Assembly (NCBI RefSeq): GCF_000003815.2
Contig: NC_049997.1
Location: forward strand, 6,411,204-6,475,203
DNA: 64,000 bases
Source: Branchiostoma floridae
Lineage: Eukaryota > Chordata > Leptocardii > Amphioxiformes > Branchiostomatidae
Reading direction: 5' to 3'
In this document: positions 21,884 to 35,700 of the stretch, piece after piece
Layout of the letters: each line of letters starts with the position of its first letter
How positions within the stretch are numbered: the stretch's first letter is position 1
Notes under the pieces: generated by a model
What the model saw: the letters and a program-made list of their open reading frames with translations, nothing else
Databases searched by the model: none
Told to the model about the DNA's origin: nothing
Made by a program: the position numbers and the translations under genes

Positions 21884-24800
21884 AACAACAGGGATTGCAT
21901 TGATTAACATTTTAAGTAAATGCGAACAAACTGTTTGTTAGTTGAGAGAAAGAGAGACTGACAGACAGAAACAAAACCACTTAAAGATGTCAACTCGGCG
22001 TGGTGGTCTCTGGAATTACCACTTAAGATTTTCTTATCTTTGTTTCGTGTGTTGTATTTCCGATTTAGTTTTACTTCGATGAATATACTGGTTAAGTATC
22101 TCTGTCAAGTACATACAGTTTCTTTCTGTACATTTTATAGATAGTAAAATACATTTATATTTAAAGTACATTTGTATGCTATGTTACTTTAATGGTATGT
22201 GTGTTACAATAGACATGTATTATGGGTTTAAATCAATCTGTTTCAAAACATAATGAATCTGCATTGTAACCTGAAGTGCTAGAAACATGCCATTATGGCT
22301 AACCTGGTTTGTTTGAATTTTTGTCAATATTGTGTGTAATAATAGTGATTTGCGTTTCTCTGGTCTTACTTCAGTGAATACTAGTTAGAATAGCTGACAC
22401 ATTTAAGCTATGTCTTTAGGTTATATCATGTGTGCTACGATATACTTACATTATGTCATGTGTTAAAAACATTTGTAAATACCCTGATGCCCTGAATCCG
22501 TGTAGTAAGAGTTTCAAGGACTTGGTGTGTGAAATTATCAATTTAAATTTGCATTGTTCTGAAATGACAAAAACGTACTAATATGGCTGTTTTGTTTTGC
22601 ATACCTTGATTTTTTCCTGATTATTGTGTGCAATATTGCTGATGATTTAGGCTTATCTAGTTTTTCTCCAGTAAATATGATGTTATTAGTCTTATGGAAT
22701 TTTCTCGTGTGTCATGAGAGATAGTAATCCTGTTTGTTTATAAACTGTTATATAAACTGTTTATAAAGTTAGATAAAAATGTGTGTATTCTTCCTACAAA
22801 ACATCCAAGGAAAAGTGATGAATTGTGCAAACTCTGCAACTGAACTAAATTTTCTAGGTGAAAGAGATTGAAAGTTACGAAGAATGGTATCAGATAAACG
22901 TTTTACGCAATACTGGAATCAGTTGCTAGGCGTCGCTTTTGATCCATGTCACCGTGGCTGCACTTTTCACCTCAGCTAATAGGTGTCGCTTTTGACACGT
23001 AACGACGTCAACACTGACGACATGTAAAACAACGATGCTGATTGGTTTACGCCGTGATGACGCTTTTATTTCCGAATAAGCGTTCTGTGTAATAAAACGT
23101 CACATGGAATATTTGATACTGATTGGTTCACATCTTAGTGACGTATTTTATTGCTAAATAAAGGCAGCGTAGTTCGAAAGCTGAACAGGCCGTTCTGTTT
23201 TTCTGTCAACAAGGTTAAAATGGTTGTTGAAACATTGGGGACTCGGAGCATTTCTGGAGTGATGGGATTTTTTCCATCACCGGGAATGTTCAACATCAAC
23301 AACATCGTTGTTCGGACTGACCTTACCATGGGATGGAAGTCATGGAACTTTTTTTTCACTACGTATACGGAAGGAGGGAAAGGACGAAGCGATCCGACCA
23401 GACTAGCAGTGTGGCGTGAGTTGGTAACGTTAACGTTAGAGAAGATATTACGTGAAAAGAGTTGAAAAATGTTTCCAACGTCAACAAAGCGGTATTTGTT
23501 GTCTTTGTCTATCATTTCTGTTGAAGCTTTGTTGAACCAGGACATACTAGGTAAACATGTACGGATTTGGGGAAGTTACCGTCAAATGTCAATACGGTAC
23601 TGTGCGCGCTGACCTTGCTTTTTAACTTGCCCACAAACTAAATTCGCAAGAGCGCTCGTCTGTGCTTTGTGTGCTAGATACTTAACGCAACGAAGATTTA
23701 CTATTTGTACGTAGAAATTAATTGTCCCGATCGAAGAAGGTATAGCATTTTAGAGCTGTTTTCTATGAAATATTCAAAATGTTCAAGGGCACTTTACTCT
23801 CAATCGTCGGACATTCGAACAGTGACCGAACGTTCGAAATGGTTGCGAGGCAACCCCCGCTGACTATATCTATAGCTAGCTGCTGACCTGATCTCTTAGG
23901 ATGGGTCTTTTTTTTCATAACTGAAAGCCTATGATCGTTAACATCGAGATATTTTGATGACTTAATGCTGACTTAATAGAAAGATGTCTACTCTTATTGA
24001 CTGAAAGTCAGAAACTGCAAGCACAGACTAAGACATATTGCTGTCAAATAATATTCACTGAAAGCCATTTTCTAGCACTAGTATCGGTTACATAACCAAG
24101 CATGTGCAGGTACAATTTTGACTTTATGTTTACTGTTTACGTAAACTAACTAGTATTCTCAGATGTATGAATCATCAGAGACTTTCTTTGTAGTTTTTTT
24201 TTATAATTTTATTGTGTACTTACTTGTAAAATATGTTATCCAAATCAACCAAAGGCAGTGTGCAAATTCGTCACAGTACACACTTTCAACATTGTATGCC
24301 GTATGGAGAATGCATGACAGCGTTGTAGGTTGTGACACATGCTTGTTTATATCCCAACAAAATGGTAAAAAGGCAAAAAATGAACTAATGCATCACCTTT
24401 CATTGTAAGTCGAATAATTTTCTACACAAACGTTCTGCAACAGGGTCCTGCATATAGCAAAACAGACATGTTACCAAACAGTATAGAAAGCGCCAAAAAC
24501 TAAAATTTCTTAAAACATTTAACGACTGAGTATTATATATACTCACCTGCTTAGGCATAGCAGCAATAGCACAATGTAAAAATCTTGTCAATCACAAAGT
24601 CTGGCTATAAGATGCCAGGCAGAAATGGCCATCATAGCTTGTACGAAGACACAAGTACAAACTCTATTTGAACTGTTAAAGCAAACAATTTACATAATGA
24701 TGCATTCCCATTTTCAATCGGTTTCCAAGTGATAATACAATACTGTTACTGCAGTGACATTACGTTATGTGGCTTTAGCTTTCAACAAAGTTCATATTGA

Positions 24801-25840
24801 AAATGACTTCTATTCTCCAGACTGTTGTGAATTTGTTTTCTTTCAACAATGATTCAACAAAATGACCATTTCTCTCAATACATTCTCTTGGTTTCTTGAT
24901 TACAAAAAATATCTTCTAATCTCTGATTAAATAATGTTTCATCAAAACTTTCTTACATAATATCCTCTTCTTGTATACTGTAATTCCTGATTTTTTTCAA
25001 TGTAGCACTACACAATGTTCAAGGTTTTCACTGTGACGACTGTAAGTTAGTGTAACGTGAACTTATCATTACTGACAACAAATAATACTGCAAGAGTCTT
25101 TTTCATGCGCACCTGCTGCCACCGTGAACATTTAGTTCCGAGAACAAGTTCAATTTTCTCAGACCGTGAAAGTTTGGTACCAAGAAGACAAAGTGAATTA
25201 CAGTAATATATAGTACCATGAAAAATATTACAAACTCTGTACAAAAGGTGCCAAACTGTATAATTATTACATTTTCTTTCATCAATAAAATTTACAACAT
25301 ACATTATCCTAATGATTACCATTTCAGGTGACACAAGAAATCAGATTTAAGAAAAGTTTTGGTTGCATCAACTCTCAAATAACATTGTAACATAGGAATA
25401 ATTTACCGTACATAACAAATTTTCATACAACCTGTGGAAACATTTCTACAGAAAAGAGATTCCCCAATCATTCTACATGCTATCACTCAGCCTCACTTAA
25501 ACTAAATGGTTAGCATTGTTGCATAGCTTCACAAATTACTTATTATATATAATAAAAACATTCTCAATTCTATGTACAGTATATACAGATTTACCCTCAT
25601 TTTCTACTTATCTGAACTATGCATTACATGTTTATTGCCTTATTGAAAGGTATTAAAAAAACCGAGGTTTTTTTAACCTCCTTGGGTAAACAAAGTTATG
25701 AAACTGTCTGGACATTACAAGTTTGTGGAATGTATTCTTTATCGTCTAAATCTCAATAACACACATCAGTAGCTGCAGTATACATCAGTTTTCCTGCATG
25801 AAGCCCTAATCTGCATAATTCAAGACATGATTGTTCAGTT
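21884..25840. other. Intergenic region between polycystin/PHD exon and the protease gene 3' end
   Basis: AT-rich, no domain-bearing exon seen on either strand. 21884 to about 23095 is probable 3' UTR and spacer (AATAAA at 23092). At 23035-23180 two inverted CCAAT boxes (GATTGG), a TGACGT element and TAAATAAAGG resemble a promoter, but the frames after it (23151-23465 plus, 23135-23545 minus) match nothing I know. 24.4-25.84 kb should be 3' UTR of the minus-strand gene, with a minus-strand AATAAA at 25631-25636. Confidence 0.6.
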
Positions 25841-26777
25841 TTAGCTGATTGAGACAGAAGCCAGAGAGACAGCAACCTGCTCAGAGGTAGCTGGGAAGAT
25901 TTCATTGAAAACATCAGGTGCCAGGTTTTGACGTGCATGGTCTCTAATGGCAGATAGACGTACCCCACGCTCAATGAGGCTCTTACTGCTAGCATCTGGG
26001 AATCCTCTGGTGTGCATGAGCACCACATTACCATACGTGTCAAACCCTGGGGAGCCTGAGGAGCCGTGGAACATGACACTGGTGTCGTACAGGGGCTTCT
26101 GTTCATCATCTTGGATCATATTGGGAAAGCGAACATGGACAATGTATCGCCGAACCACCCCAGCAATACAGCCAAAGTCAATTATCTTATTGCCGCCATA
26201 AGGATGGCCCACAAGAACAACCATCTTTCTGCTATCCTCACTCTCTGAGATTGAATGTGCAAGGAGAGGCAAACTTTCAAGATTTCTTTCCATCTCATCT
26301 TCAACTGCTAGCTGCAGTATAGCATAATCTAGATCCTCGCTATAGCATTTGAGCAGAGCTGCAGGGGATTCAAAGGGAACTTTGTATTCCCTTCCAGTAG
26401 ACACAAAGAATGTTGCAGTGTACTGACTAGCTTCATGAACTGACCATAAGGCCCTGTTCATCAATCTATACACATGGTAACAAGTGAGAACCTTTCCCTT
26501 ACTCAACAGGAACCCAGTTCCTGAACCCCCCGGCCAGTTGATGCGGCACACTGACTTCTTTCTTTCTTGTATGCGATCAAGTATGACTGAATCAAGGCTA
26601 AAGTTGAAACTGTTAGAGAAAACCTCCTCACGGAGTGTCCTCCGGTTGAGCTCTATCCTCCTCTCATCAGCCTCCTTGTTCTTGTCTGGGACGAAGTTCA
26701 GGTTGGGAAAGTTGGGATGAACGATGTCTGTCACTTCACTCTGCAACTCCAGCAATTTCCCTCTCATTGACTGCTCC
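25841..26777 (-). CDS. Trypsin-like serine protease domain (FAM111-like), last exon
   Basis: 312 codons ending with TAA at 25841-25843. About 75 residues of charged linker precede a chymotrypsin-fold protease: CRINWPGGSGTGFLLSKGKV, LTCYHV (His), EDLDYAILQL (Asp), HGSSGSPGFDTYGNVVLMHT (Ser in G-S-S-G-S-P). The whole triad and oxyanion Gly are intact, so activity is likely. The T/A-x-x-H-V, D-Y-A-I-L and G-S-S-G-S-P pattern is that of intracellular FAM111/HtrA-like proteases rather than secreted zymogens; there is no signal peptide or activation site. It starts at AG|GGAGCAG at 26777. Confidence 0.9.
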
Positions 26778-29700
26778 CTGTGAGTCACAGCAATTGAATG
26801 GTTCTCATTAGTTGCATATAAGTTGTAGTCTTAACTTAAACGTTCATCTGTGTTGGTTTTAGTCATTCTTGAACTTGTTAAAACAGTTCCAACACAAAAC
26901 TTTCGAAAATTTGGGCGAGTCCAAATAGGTGAGTCCAATTTTTGTGTTGGAAATTACAGTTTAACTAGCTCAAGAAGTTGTAGTCTTGTACAATTCTGAG
27001 TATAACTTAATATTGCACAGTTGTGTGCAATCAATAGTTCATTTAATACATACCATCAACTGACAAATATATAGTATCCTGCTTTGAAAGTACTGTAATA
27101 AGATAATACAAATTAGGCTCAAGCTGCACTACATGCACTACACTGTACCTCATGACAAAGACAGGATAATTAGTATAAATAATTACATTGTAGTCAACCT
27201 CTCCACAATTTCCGTCTGTCCTGCTAAGTACAGCGCAGTCTTCAGTCCCTCTACTGTTGCTTTGGTACCAGACAGATGTAGCCACTCCTCCAGCACTGCC
27301 AAACAGCATCTCCCTGTGTCATCTTGGTGCCTCTGTCTGATTCGCTCAATGTCAGCATCAGACAGGCCCAGGTTTGTCCCTAGCTCCCTCCAGGGTGGCT
27401 TCAGTTCAACAACAATGGGGATGCACCAAGCCACAGCTGCAAAATGAAACAATTGGAATGGTGTTTGCTAGAAATTTAAAATTTGTCATGGACAAATGAC
27501 ACAGTTTACTAATTGTCCGATTCCTACCTGTTGCACTGGAGTCAGTCCTGATGTCAGTTGGTGCAGCCTGAGCTTGCAATCTTTTGGGATGGGTTTGCAT
27601 CTTGTGAGTGTTACCGGCACCTTGGTGAACACATGCTGTGTTTGCTGTTAGAGAATATATTATAATGTAATCATGCAGCATGAATGTACTGTTTTACAGT
27701 ATTTTAGTATCTAAATGACCAGCAGTGCTTGCAGAAATATAATCGTTTTTTTCGGTACTAAAATGTTTTATCATGACAATCACAAGAATTGGGTTTAAAC
27801 TCAAAAGAAAAAAAAATACCCACTTGTCAAAATGTCACCCTCTAGGCACTGGAAATAAACAATATTTGATATAGTTTGATTGTATTAATATTATAATAAT
27901 GATCATATTGTGATAAAAACTTGCATGAACACAGAGTTACACCAAGATTTAGTAAAATGTACATGAGTGCTATAAGGCATCCTTCAGCAGGAAGGCTTCT
28001 TTTTACAACAAGTCTACTAAAGACAATCTCTTACCTCCCAGAAACTGAACTCACATACAGTTTCAGGTGGTCGCTCTTGAATGTTTCTTATGGTCACGTC
28101 CCCCTTCACAGGCTTCCCATTGGGCCTATCCAGAACCATCTGGACACTCTGGCCTTCATCTTCACAGCACTGCTGGGCACGTAGCTTCATCTGTCTGGAT
28201 CTTTTCTGGCCTTGAAGGATGCTTACAGTGACATCAACACGATTGCCATGATAAAGATCGAACATTGCTTTGTTACTTCCACACAAGGTGAAATCTGGTT
28301 TGTAGTCGTCTGCCTTTATGCTGCGGTCTCTACAGATAACATGGAATTCCACACCGCCTGTGTGGGGCTTGATGTATCCAGTAAATCGACAGTTTAGAGT
28401 TCTTGACGATAGTGCAGCTACCACCATCTTTCCCACTGTGATCAATGTATCTAAAGGAGTCCACAAAATGGTCAAAGGACTGAATGTCTGCAGGAAAGTT
28501 GATATCTTGTCCGAATATATCTGGTGCACTGTTGAAGCAGTGATATCTGTCCAGCCTTCTCCATCATGATGCTTCAGGAGAAGACACCCCATCCCTTCAG
28601 AACCTGGAGGTCGCCACGTCTGCACCTTCACTGGTCCATTCAGCTGTGCACCATGTAGGTTGACATCAACAGCTGGGGAGAACAGCACCTGATCCAGTAG
28701 CTCGCGTAGACAGGCGTCCTCACCCAGGGACCAGGGGTAGCCAGAGATCCAGTTTACACTCTCAGGATCCCTGAGGATAGCAGCAACATCTACGGTAGAG
28801 ATTGTTATCACTGTGTCTTGCTGAAGGATGCCAGGTGGTACAACAAGTCTGACAAGACCAGGAATCTCCAACTCTCCACCCTCGGGTCCTACTTCAGCTT
28901 CCATTGTCCTTGTGTGCTTCAACTCATCTGGTACACCTGCAAAACATTGGCATCAACATTAGAAAACAAACATGATGTTTGACAGTTGGTACGTTAAAGC
29001 CTCAATATATGTTTCACTCTTGGAGGCCACTCAAGACCTAAAACTGATACATGTTAAAAATTTTAAGGCAAGAAACTGGGACAGCGCATCACACCCACTG
29101 TAAATTATATCTTAGACCATCATGAAGAATCCAGGATGACTGAATCAAAAAGAGGGAAAAATTTTCTAACAAATTCAATGTTCTTTGTAATGCTTGCTGT
29201 CTTGTTTTCACATTAATTTTGTTTCGAACCTTGAAGATCTTACAAGTTGCAACAAGCATTTATTTCACCAGAGAATAGGTTTACTTAAATTTGAATTAAA
29301 ACCAACCTGGAATGTCCTGTACAATAGCAGGAAAGCTGATCCCAGCTGCCAGCATGTCCTTTCCCAGCATTCTGAGGTCACCTGGAATGGTCAAATAAAG
29401 CTTAGACAAAATAGTTAAGTTAAAACCAATATTCTGCAATTTTCAATATGGTTAATTGACAGTTAGAAAATCTGGGTAGCTACAAAATGTACATACCCGT
29501 TGTGATGTATTCACTCTTCATCATGTCCCTGATCAAGTCAGCTGGCACTTTAGGCCCAGGAATTTCCTGTTTACCGGTACGTGCAGACCACACCCGCATC
29601 AGCAGCCTTACATCTGTCTCCTCCAGCCGGCTGAGAATGGTGTCCAGTACCTTCTTCTGGCCATCTTTATCTGCCTTGTGCTGCAACAGTACTTCTACAC

Positions 29701-32700
29701 ACTTGGAGTGACCTGTTTTAGTTGCATACTGAATGGGGGTGAAGCCCTGCAATGATATCATAATACTTTGTTCCCATAAAGCACATGTAATGGGTCGATT
29801 ACAACAGTTACTGTATATTACTGTATTGTAATCATTGCTGTACAGCACTATTACGTGCCAGTAGTGACAGTCATAAAGTAATTACACTTAATTTTGAAGG
29901 TAATTCAATTTGATTGTACATGTTGTACAGTCACTACAAGTGACTGTAGGACTTGATTTTGTAGTGGAAAGAAAAAGGGAAAAGAATCTTAAGCATAATA
30001 ATTTGTTTAAGGTTAAATTTTGTGTTTTACTTGAAGCCATTCTTTCGTACTGTTCTGTTACAAATTGGAAAAGCAGTTTCTCAATTTCATGCTAGAGAGG
30101 TCACCATAAAACTGCAAAAATGACACAAGACATTGCAAAAATTTACAACTCCACTATGATATCCATCTGAAATCTTACATGTACCATAAAGGAGTATGTG
30201 ATGCACTGTCATTCCACCTACCCTATTGTCCTGTACATTCACATCAGCACCAGCTGTCAGTAAAGCTGATACAGTTTCAGGGTGGCCTTTCCCAACTGCC
30301 AGGTGCAGGGGGGTTCTTGGCTGTAAAACACATCACACATGGATTTCAGTGGAAGGAAAACTGGTGGTCTTCAGTGCAGAAACTGACTTTCAATGAAGTG
30401 AATGTTGATGGCAATTTGCTAATACAATTACAATTATTATCATTATACATGTATAGTCTGACTATAGAGTGACAACACAAGATGCAACACAATATCATTG
30501 TATACTAGTCAATCTACATGTACATTGTACCTACCAGCCTGTCCCGTCTGCTCACAAAAATATGGTGGCCTTTCCCAGCTGCCAGGTGCAGGGGAGTCAT
30601 TTGCTGTGAAACACATCAGATGGTCTTCAGTATACATTTTGTATACATGTATGACAAGTCATTGCTTAAATCTACACAATAAAGATTCACTGAGAAATTA
30701 AAGGTCTTGGTACAAGTAAAAGGTGGCATCCCATACAATATGCTACTCCAGCAGGAGTATGTGATGTACAGCAGGTTGTGGTGGATGGATGGGAATTACT
30801 ATACAAGTACAGATGTTGGTGGTGGTGGGAATTCGCTTGTGGCTACTACTAGTACATTTGTGTATGTGCATAAAAAATCCTACTACAATGTAGAGGTGAA
30901 ATCTCACATGATGATACAGCAACATACTAAGTTAACTGTGATGCAACAGTTGATCTACGCACCTGACTATCCAGTACATTCACATCTGCACCAGCCGTCA
31001 GTAAAGCTGACACAGTTTCATGGTGGCCTCTCTCAGCTGCTAGGTGCAGAGGAGTCATTTGCTGTAAAACATCATGCCAACAGGTTACAATGACATACCC
31101 TTGCTGGTGGCTTAGAAAATATCCAACCGTTACAATGTGAAGGTGAAATCTCACACGATAAAACAGCAACATGCTGTGTTGCACCGCAACAGTTGATCTA
31201 CCCACCTGACTATCCAGTACGTTCACTTCTGCACCAGCTGTCAGTAAAGCTGATACAGTTTCAGGGTGGTCATTCTCAGCTGCCAGGTGCAGTGGAGTTC
31301 TTTGCTGTAAAACATCATGGCAGCATGTTAGACTGACATACATGTACATGTACATTTGTACTAGTGCTGATATTGATGGCAATTTGCTTCAAGCCTTGTG
31401 TCTACTACTTGTATCATCCACTACAAGATAAGGAGAAATTCAGTTCATGGCCTAGAGGTCAGGTCATGTGGACTTGCTTTGAAAAACCTCAATTTAAAAA
31501 AAACGAAATCTCACATGATGGTACAGTAACATGACATACAGCACAATATATAGTCAATACCTGACTATCCAGTACGTTCACTTCTGCACCAGCTGTCAGT
31601 AAAGCTGATACAGTTTCATGGTGGTCATTCTCAGCTGCCAGGTGCAGGGCAGTTCTTTGCTGTAAAACACATCAGCTGAACTTTCAGTGGAGGAAGAACT
31701 TAAATACATTTTGTACATGTGTATCTAATAGTACAGTGTCCTGAAAAACAATAATTGAAATCAATCATGGAACCATTACGAACCAATGTAACACTGTCAA
31801 TCTACAGCACCTACCTCACTGTCTCTTGTGTTCACTTCTGCACAAGCTGTCAGTAAAGATGACACAGTTTCATGGTGGCCATTCCCAACTGCCAGGTGCA
31901 GGGGGGTTCTTTGCTGTAAAACACATCACACATAAGCATGGATTTCAGTGGTAGGAAAACTGATAATGGTGATATAGCTTAAGGGGGCACACCCCAGTTT
32001 ATTTGGGGTTTCAAATGGAGGCAGCACACCCTCAAGTCTATAGTGACCATCTCTTCCAGGGAATTATCCTGAAGCAAAATAACTGTACATGGGGTGAGAG
32101 GATATTCCTTCAGCTACAAGACCAGCTGAGTTTCGATCCTTCAACTTCTCTCATTTTGAAAAATTATAGGGAAAAAAGTATTTTCATGTCAAAAATGATG
32201 CACAAAATCGGGCATTTTCGCATTGGATATAAAACAGATTAAGATTTTTTCCGGCAAGCACGACTGATAATGCCAGAAAGAGGAAAATCTATCGAGTAAT
32301 CTAGCCAATTATAAAGAAAATTCTAGTACAGTTTTTTAAATCATCCTCGGCGCGCGGCATTGCAACTTGGCTTAACACAGCGCTTCAGATCTAGAGGTCA
32401 ATCTAGGTCATGGGCCTCTTAACATTCAGTCGTAGAAATATCCCAGAAGTAAGGTGCGGACCAAAACACAATTTGCACCCAAAACACACCATTTCCTACG
32501 CTTTTCAGCCATGTAACCATTTGTCATTTCGCAGGAAATAATGAGAAATGTCAACTCAAACACGGACCCTCGGAAGCCTTTTGTCACTTTTTTGTCGCGC
32601 ACTACCACAGACCCCGGTCGCGGAAGAACTGGGGTGTGCATCACGTCACCGGAACGTACTGCGCCTGCGCGAAAAGTATACACATACTAATCTCCCGGTT

Positions 32701-35700
32701 TACTAAAGTCCGTACTTAAGAAAGTGTGTGCGTATATAAGGGTAAAACTCCGTGTACGTTTTACATGAAACCATGTCTTTAATATATACTTTGCAACAAG
32801 CGGGATTTCAATGCAACGTTAAAAAAGCAACCAGTGTTCGCGCAGGCGCAGTACGTTCTACCGACGTGTTGGGGTGTGCACCGTTAAAAGTAATTTTTCT
32901 GGAAAACAACAAATGAAATCTAATTATTGAATCATGAGTCAATATTATGCAACACAGCCTGGCAATCTACCTACCCAGAGGATGTAAGGGGGCAAAAACT
33001 GTATCCGACAAATAAAAGCAATTGTTGGAAACAGGTCAGCGTCCATATCTGCTTCCTTCGCATGCAAATCCATGGCAGGTAAACACAACAAACCTGCATA
33101 CCAGACGATTCAGCTGATAAAGTCGTTTAAAACCAAGGTTCAGGTCTCCCTGGTTTTCTACTCGCTAATGTTCGCTCCCTCCGTCAAAAGACTGACGAGC
33201 TTTATAGTGTGTCATGCCAACAACGCTAGCATTGTTGCTATTATTAGTGAAATATTAGTGAACGATGATATCCCTGACTCGATTGTCTCACTTCCGGGGT
33301 ATACTGCGCTTTGACGCGACCGTGAAAGTAGAGGTGGCGGTGGTGTCGCTCTAACACCAGTTCTGGTCTGCAAGCCAAACGGCTTGTAGAAATTGAGGAA
33401 GAGGGTTTTGAGGCCCTTTGGCTAAATATGGATTAGACCTGCCCGACTACCCCGTGGTCAAAACTGTCTGATCGCTGGGGCGGTGTACAACCCACCTAGG
33501 TCATCAGCTACCTCAAGAAGTGACAATGACTTAACTGATTACCTGAGTTGATGCCTGGAGTACATTGAGTGCAAATACTCCCAACAAGGAATCATTCTTG
33601 GGGACACCAACAAGTACATGTATCAACAGTTATGCTCCAGATATAGGCTGAAGCAAGTCATCACTATGGCGACCAGGGGTGACAGCCGGCTGGATTCTAT
33701 CATCACAAACCTTCACGTCATGTATCCACCTCATGTTCACCTGCCTCCAATCGGCTCCTCTGACCATCAGTCTATCTTGTCGTCATCTGGAACGTGGTCA
33801 ACCAAACTGCTTCGTTACATCACCCGTAGACAATGCACACCTGAAGGAATGAGGCGGTTGGGTCTGTTGTTGAATACTACGGATGTCTCACCTGTGTATG
33901 AACACGCCTGATCCAGAGTCTAAAGCTACCATACTAACAACAATGCTTGGAATGATTTTGGACAATGCTGTTCCTATGAGAAGGGTCAAAGTCACAAACA
34001 ACGACAAACCGTGGATCACTGTTACAATAAAGGAACTAATCGTGGCGAGACAGCAGGCTTTCCGCGCTGTAAATACAGAATCCTATTCTAAGCTGAGGAA
34101 CACAGTGGCAAAACTTGTAAAAAGTGCCAAACATCGGTTCTACAAAGTTGTTACAGTGAAGTTCACCAGTTGATGAACTCAAATTCTTAGTTTGTTATAA
34201 AAATGTTAACACTACGGACCCTTCCACTCTACACTACAGCGGGAATAATGTGACACCCTAGCCGATCACTTTGCGTCAGTTTGGAATCAGGTGATTCACG
34301 ATGTCCCTACAGAACAGAGCGTTGAGCAAATGTTGTCACAAAATGGTCTTTCACTCTTTTCCATTGGTCAAATCAAGTTGAAACTACGTCAGCTGAATGG
34401 GGAAAAAGGCTGCTGGGCCAAATAATATTCCACCATGGCTTCTGAAACAGTTCCATGAGGAACTGGCCCCAATTATATGCGACTTGTGCAAATGTATTGG
34501 ACACGGTACCTTCCCGCGGCCTTGGAAAGACGCTCTTGTTAGAGCAGTCCCAAAAAAGGCAAGACCATGCTTTCCCGCGGAGTACCGGCAGATCTCCTTG
34601 GTAAGCTGCGTCAGCAAGGTCTTGGCAAAACGATCTACTGTCACGGCCCTTATTCACATACTACAGTCTTGGCATGAGGCACTTAATACCTTGACCTAAG
34701 TTAGACATACACGAAATTTTCGTCGACTTCAGGGTATCAGACAATCACTATGGACATTAATCAGTAGCTACTTAGAAGGTAGATCTCAAAGGGTGAAATG
34801 GGGTCCCTGTTTATCAAAGCCGCATGATGTACTGGCAGGTGCGCCACAAGGTTGTTGTTGTCACCACTTTTGTTTGTTATTTGTATTAACTTGATAGAGT
34901 TGATACAAATAATGGCAGTCGACCATTCTCAATTGCAAGGTGCAGGAGAGTTCTTGGCTGTAAAATCAAACACATCACACATGGATTTCAGTGGAAGGAA
35001 AACTGATAATGGTGATATAGCTTAAAAGTACTTTTTTCTGGAAAACAGCAAATAAAATGTAATTATTGAATCATGAGTCAATACTAGAGTTCCAAGAACA
35101 CATATCGCCAAATAATCATGCCTTTGTTCAAGACTATTAGGTCTCATTCATGTAGTACTAAAGAGCATCTACCACAAAAGCAAACGACTCAGCATGAACA
35201 TGTGTTTGTATCAGTCGAAAATTCCATTTATCCATCCCATCTAACCTCGGGTGTTGTTGTTTACAAACAGACATACATTCTACTGCAGTACCGTAGAAAT
35301 ATGGCAGGTAAACCATTTTCAACTTGACCTTCCTTAGTTTCCACAGGGACTTCTCAAGTCCAACCCCCCTCAAGTTAATCTGGTGACATATACATGTATA
35401 CAGACCCACATTATACCAGTAGGCTCGTTCTCATTTAAATGTCGAAATGCTGTCGCCTGACTTTATGCTTGATGTGGAGCAAATTGTAGACAACATCACT
35501 GGTTCCTTCATTTTTCCACAACCCCTGTAATGTTTTACAAAAGATGCACCACAACATTTGTATTGGTTGATGGCTTAGAAGATTATTATAGCCATGGATG
35601 GGATTTCCCACCCAAAAAAATTGGCTGTCGCCTGAGAGGAAACGAAGAATTCAAATAGTAGCCCCAATGTAACAATTCAGTTCCCAGAATGATTGTTCGG

